Part shown: positions 51,918 through 61,646 of the stretch, piece after piece | Layout of the letters: every line of letters starts with the position of its first letter | Numbering within the stretch: the first letter of the stretch is position 1 | Origin: Halodesulfovibrio sp. MK-HDV | GTDB lineage: Bacteria; Desulfobacterota; Desulfovibrionia; Desulfovibrionales; Desulfovibrionaceae | Assembly: GCF_009914765.1 (NCBI RefSeq) | Contig: NZ_WYDS01000018.1 | Span: forward strand, 1 to 64,000 | Direction of reading: 5' to 3' | Length of the DNA stretch: 64,000 bases | Position numbers and translations under genes: made by a program | The notes under the pieces: generated by a model | Database searches by the model: none | What the model was told of the DNA's origin: nothing | What the model saw: only the letters and a program-made list of their open reading frames with translations

Positions 51918-52616
51918 CTACCTTAATTGTGGTGGAGAGGTTTTGTTAGCAGTCGTTGAGGTGATGTTGTCGGTACTTGTTTTTGAGGTTTCACTATACG
52001 GAGACCACATCACGTAAGATTCGCCTTTTTCATTTGTGAGAATATCAATGAAGATTCTTTCCCCGTTATCCAGTGTGCATGAGAGGTTTCCATCAGAAAA
52101 GTCTTTAAAACCTGAAAGCTTTACACAGGTTGCACCGAAGTAGGGAGCAGGAGTGCCAGGTTCTTGGAGTAGTTCTGTCGCTATGCTTGGAATCTGTTCT
52201 TTGATTATTTTATAGTCTGTAGTCAATAGGGTAAGGCTAATCGTCATCGCCGCAATTTGTATAACTATAGTCATTGTAGCGAGCCAAAACGGTGTTTTGC
52301 TCTTTTTAAGTATGTTGCAGCGCTTCCATATATAAGGAAGGCCAAGAATGATCCATCCCCAGTGAGGTGGAGTGATTTCGCGGTGCTTGAGCGCTTGGCG
52401 ATCAACAATGAGAAAAGACATTCCAATTGCAGCGATGGTAGTGTCAGGGAAGCTATCTAGTAGTGTGCTGAATAAGCCGATGACGGTGATAACAATCGGG
52501 TAGGTCACGTAGGCCCATATGTAACAATCACCACTGGCTATGGCTTGAGCTTTTAATCGTTCTTTTTTTTGTTGCTTCTTGTCCAATACAGGTGCCAAAG
52601 GGGGAGCTAAGGACAT
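51918..52616 (-). CDS. Hypothetical membrane protein between tRNA-Asn copies
   Basis: A 232-aa protein. The N-terminal 30 residues are charged (KKQQKKERLKAQ). Three to four TM segments lie in about 40-150 (YPIVITVIGLFSTLLD; WGWIILGLPYIW; WLATMTIVIQIAAMTISLTL). The C-terminal soluble domain has two Cys (ATCVKL, LSCTLDNG) and a Thr/Ser-rich end. No family recognised. ATG 52616 with AGGAG. The gene is enclosed by two near-identical tRNA-Asn/terminator units. Confidence 0.68.
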   Translation of the reverse strand: MSLAPPLAPVLDKKQQKKERLKAQAIASGDCYIWAYVTYPIVITVIGLFSTLLDSFPDTTIAAIGMSFLIVDRQALKHREITPPHWGWIILGLPYIWKRCNILKKSKTPFWLATMTIVIQIAAMTISLTLLTTDYKIIKEQIPSIATELLQEPGTPAPYFGATCVKLSGFKDFSDGNLSCTLDNGERIFIDILTNEKGESYVMWSPYSETSKTSTDNITSTTANKTSPPQLR

Positions 52617-52948
52617 GTGAGTCTCCTGACTATCTTGAAAATGAATAGTATGAGTCAAATTTCTGTGGGGAATAGGTATGGGGATAAAGAATAGCGAAAC
52701 CGATAACGCCAGTTGGTATTTACGTCAACAGTAACTTTTACAAGAAGTTAAAATGACTATAATAGATTACGCCCATTATGCATGTGCTAAGTTGCGTGGG
52801 GTGGGTAGATTCTGACATGTCTTTAGTTTGAGTGGTCTGGCCGGAGCTTCTAGGAGAAGTTTGTTTAAGTGAGGTACGTATTGTTCTAGTGCCAAATATT
52901 TTTTGGGCACAAAAAAAGCCTCTTTCTTGCGAAAGAGGCTATGAATTC
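52617..52948. other. Intergenic region membrane gene / tRNA-Asn copy 2
   Basis: About 330 bp with the promoter region of the membrane-protein gene and the copy-2 tRNA terminator at its right end. No small gene seen. Confidence 0.4.
52911..52939 (-). terminator. Terminator of tRNA-Asn copy 2
   Basis: Same hairpin as at 51670-51698 (GCCTCTTT / AAAGAGGC), offset by 1,241 bp. Confidence 0.9.
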
Positions 52949-53024
52949 TGGCTCCTCGAGTAGGACTTGAACCTACAACCTAGTGATTAACAGTCACCCG
53001 CTCTGCCAATTGAGCCATCGAGGA
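52949..53024 (-). tRNA. tRNA-Asn(GTT), copy 2
   Basis: Identical to copy 1 over all 76 nt, including CCA, with anticodon GTT. Its flanking terminator and 5' flank are also near-identical, so the whole unit of about 120 bp is duplicated. Confidence 0.97.
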
Positions 53025-53230
53025 ATGTGTGCTTGAGGTGTTTCCCTCAGTGCGAAAAAGTGTTTAGAGAAAACCTCAGATACCGTCAAGCCTTTTTTAT
53101 GTTTCTGTAAAAAAAAATTGGGAAAAACAATTTTATGCTCAGAGATGAGAGGGTTCCTTGACGATTGCTAGTAATTGGAATAACCCTTCCCAATTCAGCA
53201 GTGATCGAATTCATTATACGGAGTGATCCC

Positions 53231-54814
53231 GTGAGCGAACAGGAACAGTCAAAACGTAAAAAGATAAAACTTCCCACTAAATCCAGCCAGGCTGATTACT
53301 TCATGCCTATGCTGGAAAGCTTCGTTGACCGTGACGAGTTAAACGAAGTGGTGAAGAATAGAGTGGCAAAGTCCTGCGACTTATTGGATGCAGGCATTCC
53401 TTTATACCCAAACGGGTTTTCAAAGGACCACGATTTTTCTCAAATTCGTGCAGAATATGAAGGACTTGATTCCGAAGAATTAGAATCCCTTACTAAGGAA
53501 TTCTTCTGCGCAGGCCGTATTGTCGGTCTTCGTTCTTTTGGTAAAGTTACCTTTTTCCACGTTCTTGATAAAAGCGGTAAAATGCAGTGTTATGCTGCCC
53601 GCGATACTCTTGGTACTGAAGCGTACCAGAAGTTTAAGAAGTTTGACATCGGCGATATCGTTGGTGTTGTGGGTACATTGTTCCGCACTAAAACAGGTGA
53701 ACTGACTATAGACTGTAAGAGCGTTGAGCTTCTTACGAAGTCTATCCGTCCGCTCCCAGAAAAATATCATGGTCTTAAAGACGTTGAAATTCGATACCGT
53801 CAGCGCTACGTTGACCTTATCGTAACGCCTAAGACCCGCGAAATTTTCCGCAAACGTACTGCTATTGTACGTGAGTTCCGTAGATTTATGGAAGACAGAG
53901 GCTTCATGGAAGTTGAAACTCCTATGATGCATCCAATTCCTGGTGGCGCGACTGCTCGTCCGTTTGTTACCCACCATAACGCACAAGACCATGAGATGTT
54001 CATGCGTATTGCGCCGGAACTTTACTTGAAACGTCTTCTCGTCGGTGGTTTCGAAAAAGTTTTTGAAATTAACCGTAACTTCCGTAACGAAGGTGTTTCA
54101 ACTCAGCATAACCCAGAATTTACCATGTGTGAGTTCTACTGGGCGTATGCAACTTTTAAAGATCTGATGGATCTTACAGAAGAGCTTTTCGGACACATTG
54201 CTAAGAAAGTATGCGGTTCTACCGTTATTACTTACCAGGGACAGGAAATTGACCTGACTCCGGGTACTTGGCAGCGTATCGGCTTCCTCGAATCTTTAGA
54301 GGTTGTTGGTGGTCACACCAGCGAACTTTACGACGATTACGATAAGCTTGCTGCGCATCTGAAAAGCCGTGGGGAGAAAGTACATGAAGGTGAGAAGCTT
54401 GCTAAGCTTCAGGCCAAACTGTTCGACCTTGATGTGGAACAGGATTTGATTCAGCCTACTTTCATTTACAATTACCCTACAGACCTCTCCCCGCTTTCTC
54501 GTAAAAACGAAGAAGACCCTCGTTTTACTGACCGTTATGAATTGTTCATGACTGGCCGTGAGCTCAGCAACGCATTCTCTGAACTTAACGATCCTGTTGA
54601 TCAGCGTTTGCGTTTCCTTGATCAGGTTGCTGAAAAAGAAGCGGGTGATGATGAAGCACATTACATGGACGAAGATTACCTTCGTGCTCTTGAATACGGC
54701 ATGCCTCCGGCAGCTGGTCAGGGCATCGGTATTGACCGTCTTGTAATGCTTTTGACTGACTCACCATCAATTCGTGAAGTCATTCTCTTCCCACTCCTTA
54801 AACCGGAGAGTTAG
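53231..54814 (+). CDS. lysS: Lysyl-tRNA synthetase (class II)
   Basis: A 527-aa class II synthetase. The N-terminal OB fold (about 85-190, CAGRIVGLRSFGKVTFFHVLD) binds the anticodon. The catalytic core has motif 1 FMEVETPMMHPIPGGATARPF, motif 2 FRNEGVSTQHNPEFTMCEFY and motif 3 GIGIDRLVMLLT. GTG 53231 has CGGAG; upstream in-frame codons lie in the leader. lolC/E starts 9 bp after its stop. (Motif 1 is the region around residues 220-240.). Confidence 0.97.
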   Translation: MSEQEQSKRKKIKLPTKSSQADYFMPMLESFVDRDELNEVVKNRVAKSCDLLDAGIPLYPNGFSKDHDFSQIRAEYEGLDSEELESLTKEFFCAGRIVGLRSFGKVTFFHVLDKSGKMQCYAARDTLGTEAYQKFKKFDIGDIVGVVGTLFRTKTGELTIDCKSVELLTKSIRPLPEKYHGLKDVEIRYRQRYVDLIVTPKTREIFRKRTAIVREFRRFMEDRGFMEVETPMMHPIPGGATARPFVTHHNAQDHEMFMRIAPELYLKRLLVGGFEKVFEINRNFRNEGVSTQHNPEFTMCEFYWAYATFKDLMDLTEELFGHIAKKVCGSTVITYQGQEIDLTPGTWQRIGFLESLEVVGGHTSELYDDYDKLAAHLKSRGEKVHEGEKLAKLQAKLFDLDVEQDLIQPTFIYNYPTDLSPLSRKNEEDPRFTDRYELFMTGRELSNAFSELNDPVDQRLRFLDQVAEKEAGDDEAHYMDEDYLRALEYGMPPAAGQGIGIDRLVMLLTDSPSIREVILFPLLKPES

Positions 54815-54823
54815 CCATAGCTT

Positions 54824-56050
54824 ATGAAATTTGAGTCCTTCATAGCGCTGCGATACCTGTTTGCACGTCGGCAACAGTCTTTTATATCGGTTATTTCGAT
54901 TATTTCTGTTCTCGGAGTTGCACTCGGTGTTGCTTCGCTTATCGTAGTTCTGGGTGTGATGAATGGTTTCACTAAGGACTTGAGGGATAAAATTCTGGGC
55001 GTGAATGCTCACGTAATTACCATGAGTGCAGGCGGCAATATGTCCGGCTATACTGAGTTGACCAAAGAAATTGAGGGTGTCTCCGGTGTAACCGGAGCCA
55101 CCCCTTTTATTTACTCAGAGCTTATGGCTTCCTCACCTCAAGGCGTGAAAGGTATTATTTTGCGCGGGGTACAGCCTCAGTCTGCGGACAAAGTGCTTAC
55201 CATTCGCAACTATATGAAAGACGGTGGTTTTCCGGATCTCGAACGTAAGGGACTCCCGGGAATTATCATCGGTAAAGAACTTGCCAAGCGTCTCGGTGTA
55301 GGCGTTGGGCGACGTATTAATCTTCTTTCACCTTCAGGCAAGAAAACATCACAAGGCTTTGTTCCGCGGGTTCGCAACTTTAGAGTTGTGGGCATCTACA
55401 AAACAGGCATGTGGGAGTATGACTCTTCCCTTGCGTTTGTAACACTTGATTCTGCACGAGAATTACTCGGGTGGGATAACAATGCTGTCACAGGGCTTGA
55501 AGTTTCTGTCAGCGATGTAAACAGTGCGGACACTGTCGCCAAAAAAATAACTGAAAAACTCGGTGGATATCCGTTCTATGCTCGAAGCTGGATGGATATG
55601 AACGCCAATTTATTTGCTGCATTGAAACTGGAAAAAACCGCAATGGGCGTTATCCTTACGCTTATTGTGCTTGTTGGTTCTTTTTCAATTATCACCACTC
55701 TGGTCATGCTTGTTATGGAAAAAACCCGCGATATAGCAGTGCTTATGTCAATGGGGGCAACCAAAAAGCAGATTCGCAGAATCTTTATGCTGCAGGGAAC
55801 AATTATTGGAGTGGTAGGTACCGCTCTAGGATTTGCTCTTGGACTCGGGGTGGGGGAATTGCTCAAGCGTTATCAATTTGTACAACTGCCAAAAGGCGTG
55901 TACTCACTAGATAAGCTGCCGGTTATTTATGACTGGAAAGATTTAGTGGCAATTGGAGTATCTGCTATGGTGCTTTGTTTTATTGCCACACTGTATCCAG
56001 CTAAGCAGGCAGCAAAGTTGGAACCGGCAGATGCTTTGAGGTACGAATAA
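54824..56050 (+). CDS. lolC: Lipoprotein-releasing ABC permease (LolC/LolE)
   Basis: A 408-aa inner-membrane protein of the LolCE/FtsX family. An N-terminal TM lies in FISVISIISVLGVALGVAS, with a periplasmic domain at about 50-270. Three further TM segments follow (GVILTLIVLVGSFSIITTLV; GVVGTALGFALGLGVGELL; VAIGVSAMVLCFIATLYPA). The end PAKQAAKLEPADALRYE is diagnostic. Works with LolD to release lipoproteins for outer-membrane targeting. One gene serves for both LolC and LolE, as in many non-enteric bacteria. TAATG overlap with lolD. Confidence 0.93.
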   Translation: MKFESFIALRYLFARRQQSFISVISIISVLGVALGVASLIVVLGVMNGFTKDLRDKILGVNAHVITMSAGGNMSGYTELTKEIEGVSGVTGATPFIYSELMASSPQGVKGIILRGVQPQSADKVLTIRNYMKDGGFPDLERKGLPGIIIGKELAKRLGVGVGRRINLLSPSGKKTSQGFVPRVRNFRVVGIYKTGMWEYDSSLAFVTLDSARELLGWDNNAVTGLEVSVSDVNSADTVAKKITEKLGGYPFYARSWMDMNANLFAALKLEKTAMGVILTLIVLVGSFSIITTLVMLVMEKTRDIAVLMSMGATKKQIRRIFMLQGTIIGVVGTALGFALGLGVGELLKRYQFVQLPKGVYSLDKLPVIYDWKDLVAIGVSAMVLCFIATLYPAKQAAKLEPADALRYE

Positions 56051-56739
56051 TGTGTGCTGCACCGTTATATGAACTGAGGGGAGTGGGTAAGGACTATGAT
56101 GGTCCTGCTGAGCTGCTGACGGTAATAAACAATTTAGACCTCGTTATTGAGCAAGGTGAGGCATTAGCCATCACTGGTGCATCAGGGTCAGGTAAAAGTA
56201 CTCTCTTGCATCTCTTGGGGACCCTTGATATTCCTTCGAGGGGCGAATTGCTTTTTAATGGTAAAAACCTTGCGGAACTCACTGATGACGCGAAGGCTGT
56301 TCTACGAAATCGAGAAATCGGGTTTGTGTTTCAGTTTCATCATTTGTTGCCGGAATTTTCCACTATTGAAAACGTCGCTATGCAAGCAATAATAGGTGGA
56401 GTGACTAAAAAAGAAGCCTTTGAACGGGCCAGCGAGATGTTGCAACTTGTTGGACTGGGCGGGCGTCTTGAACATAAAGTCACAACACTGTCGGGTGGAG
56501 AAAGGCAGCGGGCAGCTATTGCTCGTGCTATACTCATGCACCCCTCTGTTTTGCTTGCAGATGAACCCACCGGAAATCTTGATGAACGCACTGGCGAATC
56601 AGTTGGAGAATTACTTCTTCGACTAAATGATGAGCTGGGTATGACACTGGTTGTAGTTACGCATAATCCTGAACTGTCGGATATTATGCGTCGCCGTCTT
56701 GAACTGCGAGCTGGAGAACTTTATGTCCAAACAGTTTAG
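56050..56739 (+). CDS. lolD: Lipoprotein-releasing ABC ATPase LolD
   Basis: A 229-aa ABC ATPase: Walker A GASGSGKSTLLHLLG, Q-loop FVFQFHHLLPEFSTIENVAM, signature LSGGERQRAAIARAI, Walker B VLLADEPTGNLD and VVVTHNPEL. The start overlaps the lolC stop and its end overlaps the bamA start by 17 bp, so the three genes are translationally linked. Confidence 0.96.
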   Translation: MCAAPLYELRGVGKDYDGPAELLTVINNLDLVIEQGEALAITGASGSGKSTLLHLLGTLDIPSRGELLFNGKNLAELTDDAKAVLRNREIGFVFQFHHLLPEFSTIENVAMQAIIGGVTKKEAFERASEMLQLVGLGGRLEHKVTTLSGGERQRAAIARAILMHPSVLLADEPTGNLDERTGESVGELLLRLNDELGMTLVVVTHNPELSDIMRRRLELRAGELYVQTV

Positions 56740-59410
56740 ACCGTGCGTTGTCATGGTCTTCATGTTGCTTGCGCTGCTAATGGCTGTAAGCGCATCTGCT
56801 GCGCCACGGAATGGAATTCGGGTACTTGTACTGCCTTTTGCGGTTAACTCAGGAGAAGACTTGAGTTATCTGGAAGATGGACTGCCGGAATTGATCGGGG
56901 AGCGTTTAGCTGCAAAAAACTTTTCAATTGTTCCAAATGATGAATTGGAAGCACTTTTAGCAGAAAACTCTGTTTCCGAGCTTAATATTTCAATTGTTCG
57001 CGATTTGTCTTTGTTGTCTAACGCAGACTATGCTGTCTACGGTAGCTTCACACAGGTCGGGGAACAGCTTTCTATTGATGCACGTTTGGTAGAAGCTTAC
57101 GGGCTTCAGCCTGCGAAGCCTATCTACATTAATAAGACTGGACTTATTAATGTGCTTCCTGCTGTAGATGAGCTTGTTGCTCAGGCTACAAACGAGATGC
57201 TGCGTAAGCAGTCTATCTCTAATATTGTTATTCGAGGCACCAAAGTTCTGGACCCGGACGTAGTTCTTCTGCGTATGCGAATCCAGAAGGGTGATGCCCT
57301 TGACAGCAAGCGCATTAACGAAGAAATCAAGCGTATTTACGGCCTTGGTTACTTTAGTGATGTGCAGATCGGTGTTGAGAAAAAACGTGATGGTAACGAA
57401 CTTGTTATCACCGTTGTTGAAAAACCGAGAATCAATAACATCGTAATCTCCGGCTCTGATGTCGTAGATAATGATGATATCCTTGCTGCAATTAACTCTA
57501 AGCAGGGAGCTGTTCTTAACGAAAAGTTCCTTTCAGACGATATTGCACGCGTTCGTGATTTGTACAGAAAGGAAGGTTACTACCTTGCTGAAGTCGATTA
57601 CAAAATTGAACGCGGTAGCACCGGTGCAACACTTACTTTTAATGTCAAAGAGGGTGAAAAACTTTACATTAAAGAAATCAAGCTCGAAGGTATTGAAAAG
57701 CTTGATGTTGATGATGTGAAGGATGAACTCGCCTTGGCTGAACGAGGAATGCTCTCATGGCTCACCGGTACCGGTGTTTTGCGTGAAGACTTCCTTGAGC
57801 GTGACGTTGCAGCTATTTCTGCATACTACTTGAACCGAGGCTTCCTTGATGTTCGAGTTGGTAACGGTCGCGTTGATTACGAAGAAGATGGTATTGTAAT
57901 TACTTTCCCTGTTTCAGAGGGCGAGCGTTACAAACTTGGTACAATCACCTTTACAGGTGACCTTATTGAACCTGACGCTACTTACTTGTCTCTTATCGGA
58001 CTGGATGAGTGGAAGGCTGAAGAAGAGTACCTCAACTACACCGTTCTTCGTGAAGACAGCACCAAAATTGGAGACTGGTACGCCAACTATGGCTATGCCT
58101 ACGCAGAAGTTGACTTCGGCATTCAGCGCCAGGAAGGCAACATTGCAAACGTCGCCTACAAGATTGATAAAAAGAACAAAGTTTATGTTCGTCGTGTAGT
58201 AATGGAAGGCAACACCCGTACGCGTGATAACGTGGTACGTCGTGCTGTTGAATTGACTGACGGTGAACTCTTTAACGGTGATAAACTGCGTGACAGTAAC
58301 CGTAAATTGAACAACCTCGGCTACTTCTCTGAAGCAAGCGTAAACCTCGTCCCAACTGAGACGCAGGATGAAGTTGACCTCAAAGTTAAAGTGAAAGAGA
58401 AAAACACCGGCTCTATTATGGCTGGTGTAGGTTGGTCTTCCTATGATGGTGTTGGTTTCTCCGGCTCAATCAAGGAAGATAACTTGTGGGGTAAAGGCTA
58501 CAAACTTGCTTTTACTTCCAGCTTCTCTTCCAAAAAGACTTCCTACGACTTGAGCTTCTTGAACCCGAGTGTTTACGATAGTGATCTTTCATTCAGTGCC
58601 CGTACATACATTACAGAAACTGAATATGACGATTACGATTACGACAAAACTGGTGGTAAAGTCAGCTTTGGTTACCCTGTCGGAAAGTGGTCTCGCGTTT
58701 ATGCGGGTTACCGTTTCGACCAGTACCAGATTACTGATGTAGATGACGATGCAAGTAACCTTATTAAAGAGCAGTCCGATGACGGCACTCGTTATGCAAG
58801 TGTTCTTAACGCATCCTTCTCACGTAATACCATCGATAACTTCCAGCGTCCGACTGGTGGTAACGTCGTAACCTTCACCGTTAACTACGGTGGTGGCTTC
58901 CTTCAGGGTACTGATGACTTTATTAAAGTTACTGGTGAAGCTCGCCAGTTCTACGCCTTGAATGACGACCACGTATTAATGGCACGTGCTAAAGCTGGCG
59001 CATTGCTTCCAAATGGTGGCTCTCATGATGATATCCCAATTGTAGAACGTTTCTGGATTGGTGGTATTAACAGTGTGCGTGGTTACGATATCAACGACTT
59101 TGCTGTCCGTCAGGCTGACGGTGATAAAATCGGTGGTACACGTATGGCTTTCGCAAACTTTGAATACCAGTGGTATTTTGAGAATGATCTGGGTATGACT
59201 TTAGTACCTTTCTTTGACATCGGTATTGACTTTGATGACAAAGATGATGGTCTTACCTCCAACAAAGAATGGCTCTACAGTACCGGTCTTGAATTGCGCT
59301 GGCGTTCTCCAATGGGTGATTTACGCTTCGCATATGGTATCCCACTTGCTGATGTAAACGGGGAAAAACAATCTCCTCGCTTCGAATTTGCAATGGGACA
59401 GGCATTCTAA
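56723..59410 (+). CDS. bamA: Outer membrane assembly factor BamA with extra N-terminal domain
   Basis: An 895-aa BamA. Signal peptide (about 1-27, ending SAA). An additional alpha/beta domain at about 28-165 resembles TolB-N/CsgG/FlgO (IRVLVLPFAVNSGEDLSYL; LSNADYAVYGSFTQVGEQL). Five POTRA domains follow (starting near ISNIVIRG, INNIVISG, YIKEIKLEG, KLGTITFTG, VYVRRVVMEGN). The 16-strand barrel from about 560 has the conserved SVRGYDIND loop motif and ends in the aromatic MGQAF. ATG 56723 has GGAG, inside the lolD end. Confidence 0.95.
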   Translation: MSKQFRPCVVMVFMLLALLMAVSASAAPRNGIRVLVLPFAVNSGEDLSYLEDGLPELIGERLAAKNFSIVPNDELEALLAENSVSELNISIVRDLSLLSNADYAVYGSFTQVGEQLSIDARLVEAYGLQPAKPIYINKTGLINVLPAVDELVAQATNEMLRKQSISNIVIRGTKVLDPDVVLLRMRIQKGDALDSKRINEEIKRIYGLGYFSDVQIGVEKKRDGNELVITVVEKPRINNIVISGSDVVDNDDILAAINSKQGAVLNEKFLSDDIARVRDLYRKEGYYLAEVDYKIERGSTGATLTFNVKEGEKLYIKEIKLEGIEKLDVDDVKDELALAERGMLSWLTGTGVLREDFLERDVAAISAYYLNRGFLDVRVGNGRVDYEEDGIVITFPVSEGERYKLGTITFTGDLIEPDATYLSLIGLDEWKAEEEYLNYTVLREDSTKIGDWYANYGYAYAEVDFGIQRQEGNIANVAYKIDKKNKVYVRRVVMEGNTRTRDNVVRRAVELTDGELFNGDKLRDSNRKLNNLGYFSEASVNLVPTETQDEVDLKVKVKEKNTGSIMAGVGWSSYDGVGFSGSIKEDNLWGKGYKLAFTSSFSSKKTSYDLSFLNPSVYDSDLSFSARTYITETEYDDYDYDKTGGKVSFGYPVGKWSRVYAGYRFDQYQITDVDDDASNLIKEQSDDGTRYASVLNASFSRNTIDNFQRPTGGNVVTFTVNYGGGFLQGTDDFIKVTGEARQFYALNDDHVLMARAKAGALLPNGGSHDDIPIVERFWIGGINSVRGYDINDFAVRQADGDKIGGTRMAFANFEYQWYFENDLGMTLVPFFDIGIDFDDKDDGLTSNKEWLYSTGLELRWRSPMGDLRFAYGIPLADVNGEKQSPRFEFAMGQAF

Positions 59411-59422
59411 ATGCAATTATGT

Positions 59423-59458
59423 AAAAGCGCGGCCTTATGGCCGCGCTTTTTTTTTATG
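59423..59458 (+). terminator. Intrinsic terminator after bamA
   Basis: AAAAGCGCGGCC / GGCCGCGCTTTT, 12-bp perfect stem, TTAT loop, long T-run. Confidence 0.95.
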
Positions 59459-59574
59459 GTAAAGTATTTGTCGGGGTTGCACCCTGCGGCAGGTTCCAGT
59501 ATCCTTATAATGATTTGTAACAGGTGGCTTTATTCTAACTTTGAACTTCAATGCGCGGACTAACTAGGAAAACT

Positions 59575-61338
59575 ATGCTAATTACCAGAAAAAAAGGCAT
59601 GCTTTGTTTGCCTTTGCTTCTTCTTATACTTCTTCTCTCAGTTACAGATTCCTACGCCAGTATTAGCCGGGATTACCAAACCGCGTTGAATCAGTTCAGA
59701 TCTCTTGTTAAGAATCCCAAACAAGCACGCTATCGTTCCAACTGGAAGAGGTTGGAAGACAAATTTATTGCTATTTATCAAACTAACCCTGATGGTTCCT
59801 ACGCTCCCAAGGTTTTGTACTATATGGGGCGGGTGAACGAAGAACTGGCAAAGCGCTCGTACCTTCGTTCTGACTATCAGGCGTCGGTTGACTATTATAA
59901 CCGATGCGCAAAGCGGTTTACCAAGCATTCCTGGACAGACGATTCGTTATTCAGACTGGCACGGATTCAATATTACAATTTGAATCAGGCTACAGAAGCA
60001 AGACGAACGTTGAATACGATTCTTAGAAAATACCAATCCGGCGATAAGTACAAAGAAGCACGAGCCCTCCACCGTAAAATTATTGCGGAGGTTCGTAACT
60101 CCCGTTCATCAGTTGCGTCCAAATCTACCGTTAAAAAGAAGCCTGCGAAGTCAACTCCTTCAAAAGTAAGGAAAACCAACAGGTCATCCCGCAACGTTGC
60201 GCTTAAAGGTATCCGTTTTACGAGTAGTAATGATTATACCCGTGTAGTTATTGACCTGAGCGGCGCGACGAAGCATCAGTATAAGTTCTTAAATGCTGAT
60301 CCGTCCCGAAACTTACCCTTCAGACTCTATATTGATCTGGACAGAACTGTTCCGACTCAGTCCGTTAAGGACGAGTTAAAAATTTACGACGGTATTTTGC
60401 GAATGATTCGCGTTGGTAAACCTGTTCCGAGTACGAGCCGTGTTGTGCTTGATTTCGAAGCAGTGCAGAAATATACCGTTTTTGCTTTAGAAAATCCTTA
60501 CAGGGTCGTTGTGGATGTCTCTGCTCCCAAAGATGGAAAGATGAGCCATCCTCCGGTGGATCTATCCAAAAAAGTCTTAGTGCATAAGACTAAGAAACCA
60601 TCACGCACAATTCCGACATCCCGTAAGATTCCTGACCTTGTTGAGCAACTCGGTTTGACCGTGAAAACTGTTATGATTGATGCAGGACATGGCGGCAAAG
60701 ACCCCGGTGCATCAAGAAATAGAATTCGCGAAAAAGATTATGTTCTTAAGACTGCGAAAATGTTGGGTAAAAAACTTAAGGCAAAAGGCTTTAACGTGTT
60801 GTATACACGTTCCACAGATGTTTTTGTTCCACTTGAAGAACGTACTGCTAAAGCGAATGTGCAAAAGGTAGATTTATTCGTTTCACTGCATATTAACGCC
60901 AACAGAAAAACTAGCGTGAACGGCATTGAAACATATTATTTGAACCTTGCCAGATCAAAAAGTGCACGTCGTGTTGCTGCTCGAGAGAACGCAATCACAG
61001 AGAAACGCATTAGTGATTTACAGTTTATTTTGACCGACCTCATGCTCAACTCCAAAATGCAAGAGTCTAAAGCTCTGGCGGAACTGGTTCAGAAGAGCAT
61101 GGTAAAAACGGTACGTGCAAGGGGCTGGAAATCTAAAAGTAATGGAGTACGAAGTGCGCCGTTCTACGTTCTTATGGGCGCAAAGATGCCATCCATTCTT
61201 GTGGAACTGGGGTATTGTTCAAACAAGACAGAAGCAAAGCGATTACGAAACAATTCGTACTTGAACCTGTTGGCAGCAGGCATTGCTAATGCATTGAGTA
61301 CCTACAGACATAATTTGAAGAACTATGCAGCGATGTAG
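59575..61338 (+). CDS. N-acetylmuramoyl-L-alanine amidase with TPR-like and AMIN domains
   Basis: A 587-aa exported amidase. Signal peptide (about 1-28, ending DSYA). TPR-like helices span about 40-170 (VLYYMGRVNEELAKRSYLRS), followed by a Lys/Ser/Arg linker, an AMIN domain at about 205-315 and Amidase_3 at about 365-575. Zn ligands are in DAGHGGKDPGA, the Glu of REKDYVL and FVSLHINAN; the catalytic Glu is in ILVELGYCSN. It cuts between MurNAc and L-Ala in cell separation. ATG 59575 preferred (AGGA at 7 bp) over ATG 59551. Confidence 0.93.
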   Translation: MLITRKKGMLCLPLLLLILLLSVTDSYASISRDYQTALNQFRSLVKNPKQARYRSNWKRLEDKFIAIYQTNPDGSYAPKVLYYMGRVNEELAKRSYLRSDYQASVDYYNRCAKRFTKHSWTDDSLFRLARIQYYNLNQATEARRTLNTILRKYQSGDKYKEARALHRKIIAEVRNSRSSVASKSTVKKKPAKSTPSKVRKTNRSSRNVALKGIRFTSSNDYTRVVIDLSGATKHQYKFLNADPSRNLPFRLYIDLDRTVPTQSVKDELKIYDGILRMIRVGKPVPSTSRVVLDFEAVQKYTVFALENPYRVVVDVSAPKDGKMSHPPVDLSKKVLVHKTKKPSRTIPTSRKIPDLVEQLGLTVKTVMIDAGHGGKDPGASRNRIREKDYVLKTAKMLGKKLKAKGFNVLYTRSTDVFVPLEERTAKANVQKVDLFVSLHINANRKTSVNGIETYYLNLARSKSARRVAARENAITEKRISDLQFILTDLMLNSKMQESKALAELVQKSMVKTVRARGWKSKSNGVRSAPFYVLMGAKMPSILVELGYCSNKTEAKRLRNNSYLNLLAAGIANALSTYRHNLKNYAAM

Positions 61339-61646
61339 CTGCTGGTAAATAATACGAGGCAAGGTCGATTTCTCACTGACAGCACATAGAGTTTTTGTGT
61401 AGTACTGACTTTTGGTAAATTAGTGCTGTAATATGGGGTTTATTTTATTTCATAGCAGACAATTTACTTTGGTAGCGCAGCGTATGCCTCGTACTATACC
61501 TGCTGTTACTGATTGAGTGGCAAGAACGCGCAAGTTCTTGACTGCGGAATATGATGAAGCTATCCACTCAATTCTCTTGATAGTTTTTATTGATGGTTAA
61601 ATGATTAACATGTTGTTAAGTAACGAATTTTTTTTAGGAGCATTCA
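61339..61646. other. Intergenic region with structured leader before skp
   Basis: About 310 bp, AT-rich, with a nested inverted repeat at 61512-61572 (see separate entry) and AGGAG just before the skp start. No small gene seen. Confidence 0.4.
61512..61572 (+). promoter_or_regulatory. Nested inverted repeats in the skp leader
   Basis: Outer arms ATTGAGTGG (61512-61520) and CCACTCAAT (61564-61572); directly inside, CAAGAAC (61521-61527) and GTTCTTG (61534-61540). Transcribed, this would fold into a stable structure about 75 nt before the skp start. Confidence 0.5.

Noticed and set aside
51708-53024. A complete tRNA-integrated genomic island
   Set aside because: There is no integrase or recombinase between the two tRNA copies; only the duplication and one gene are supported.
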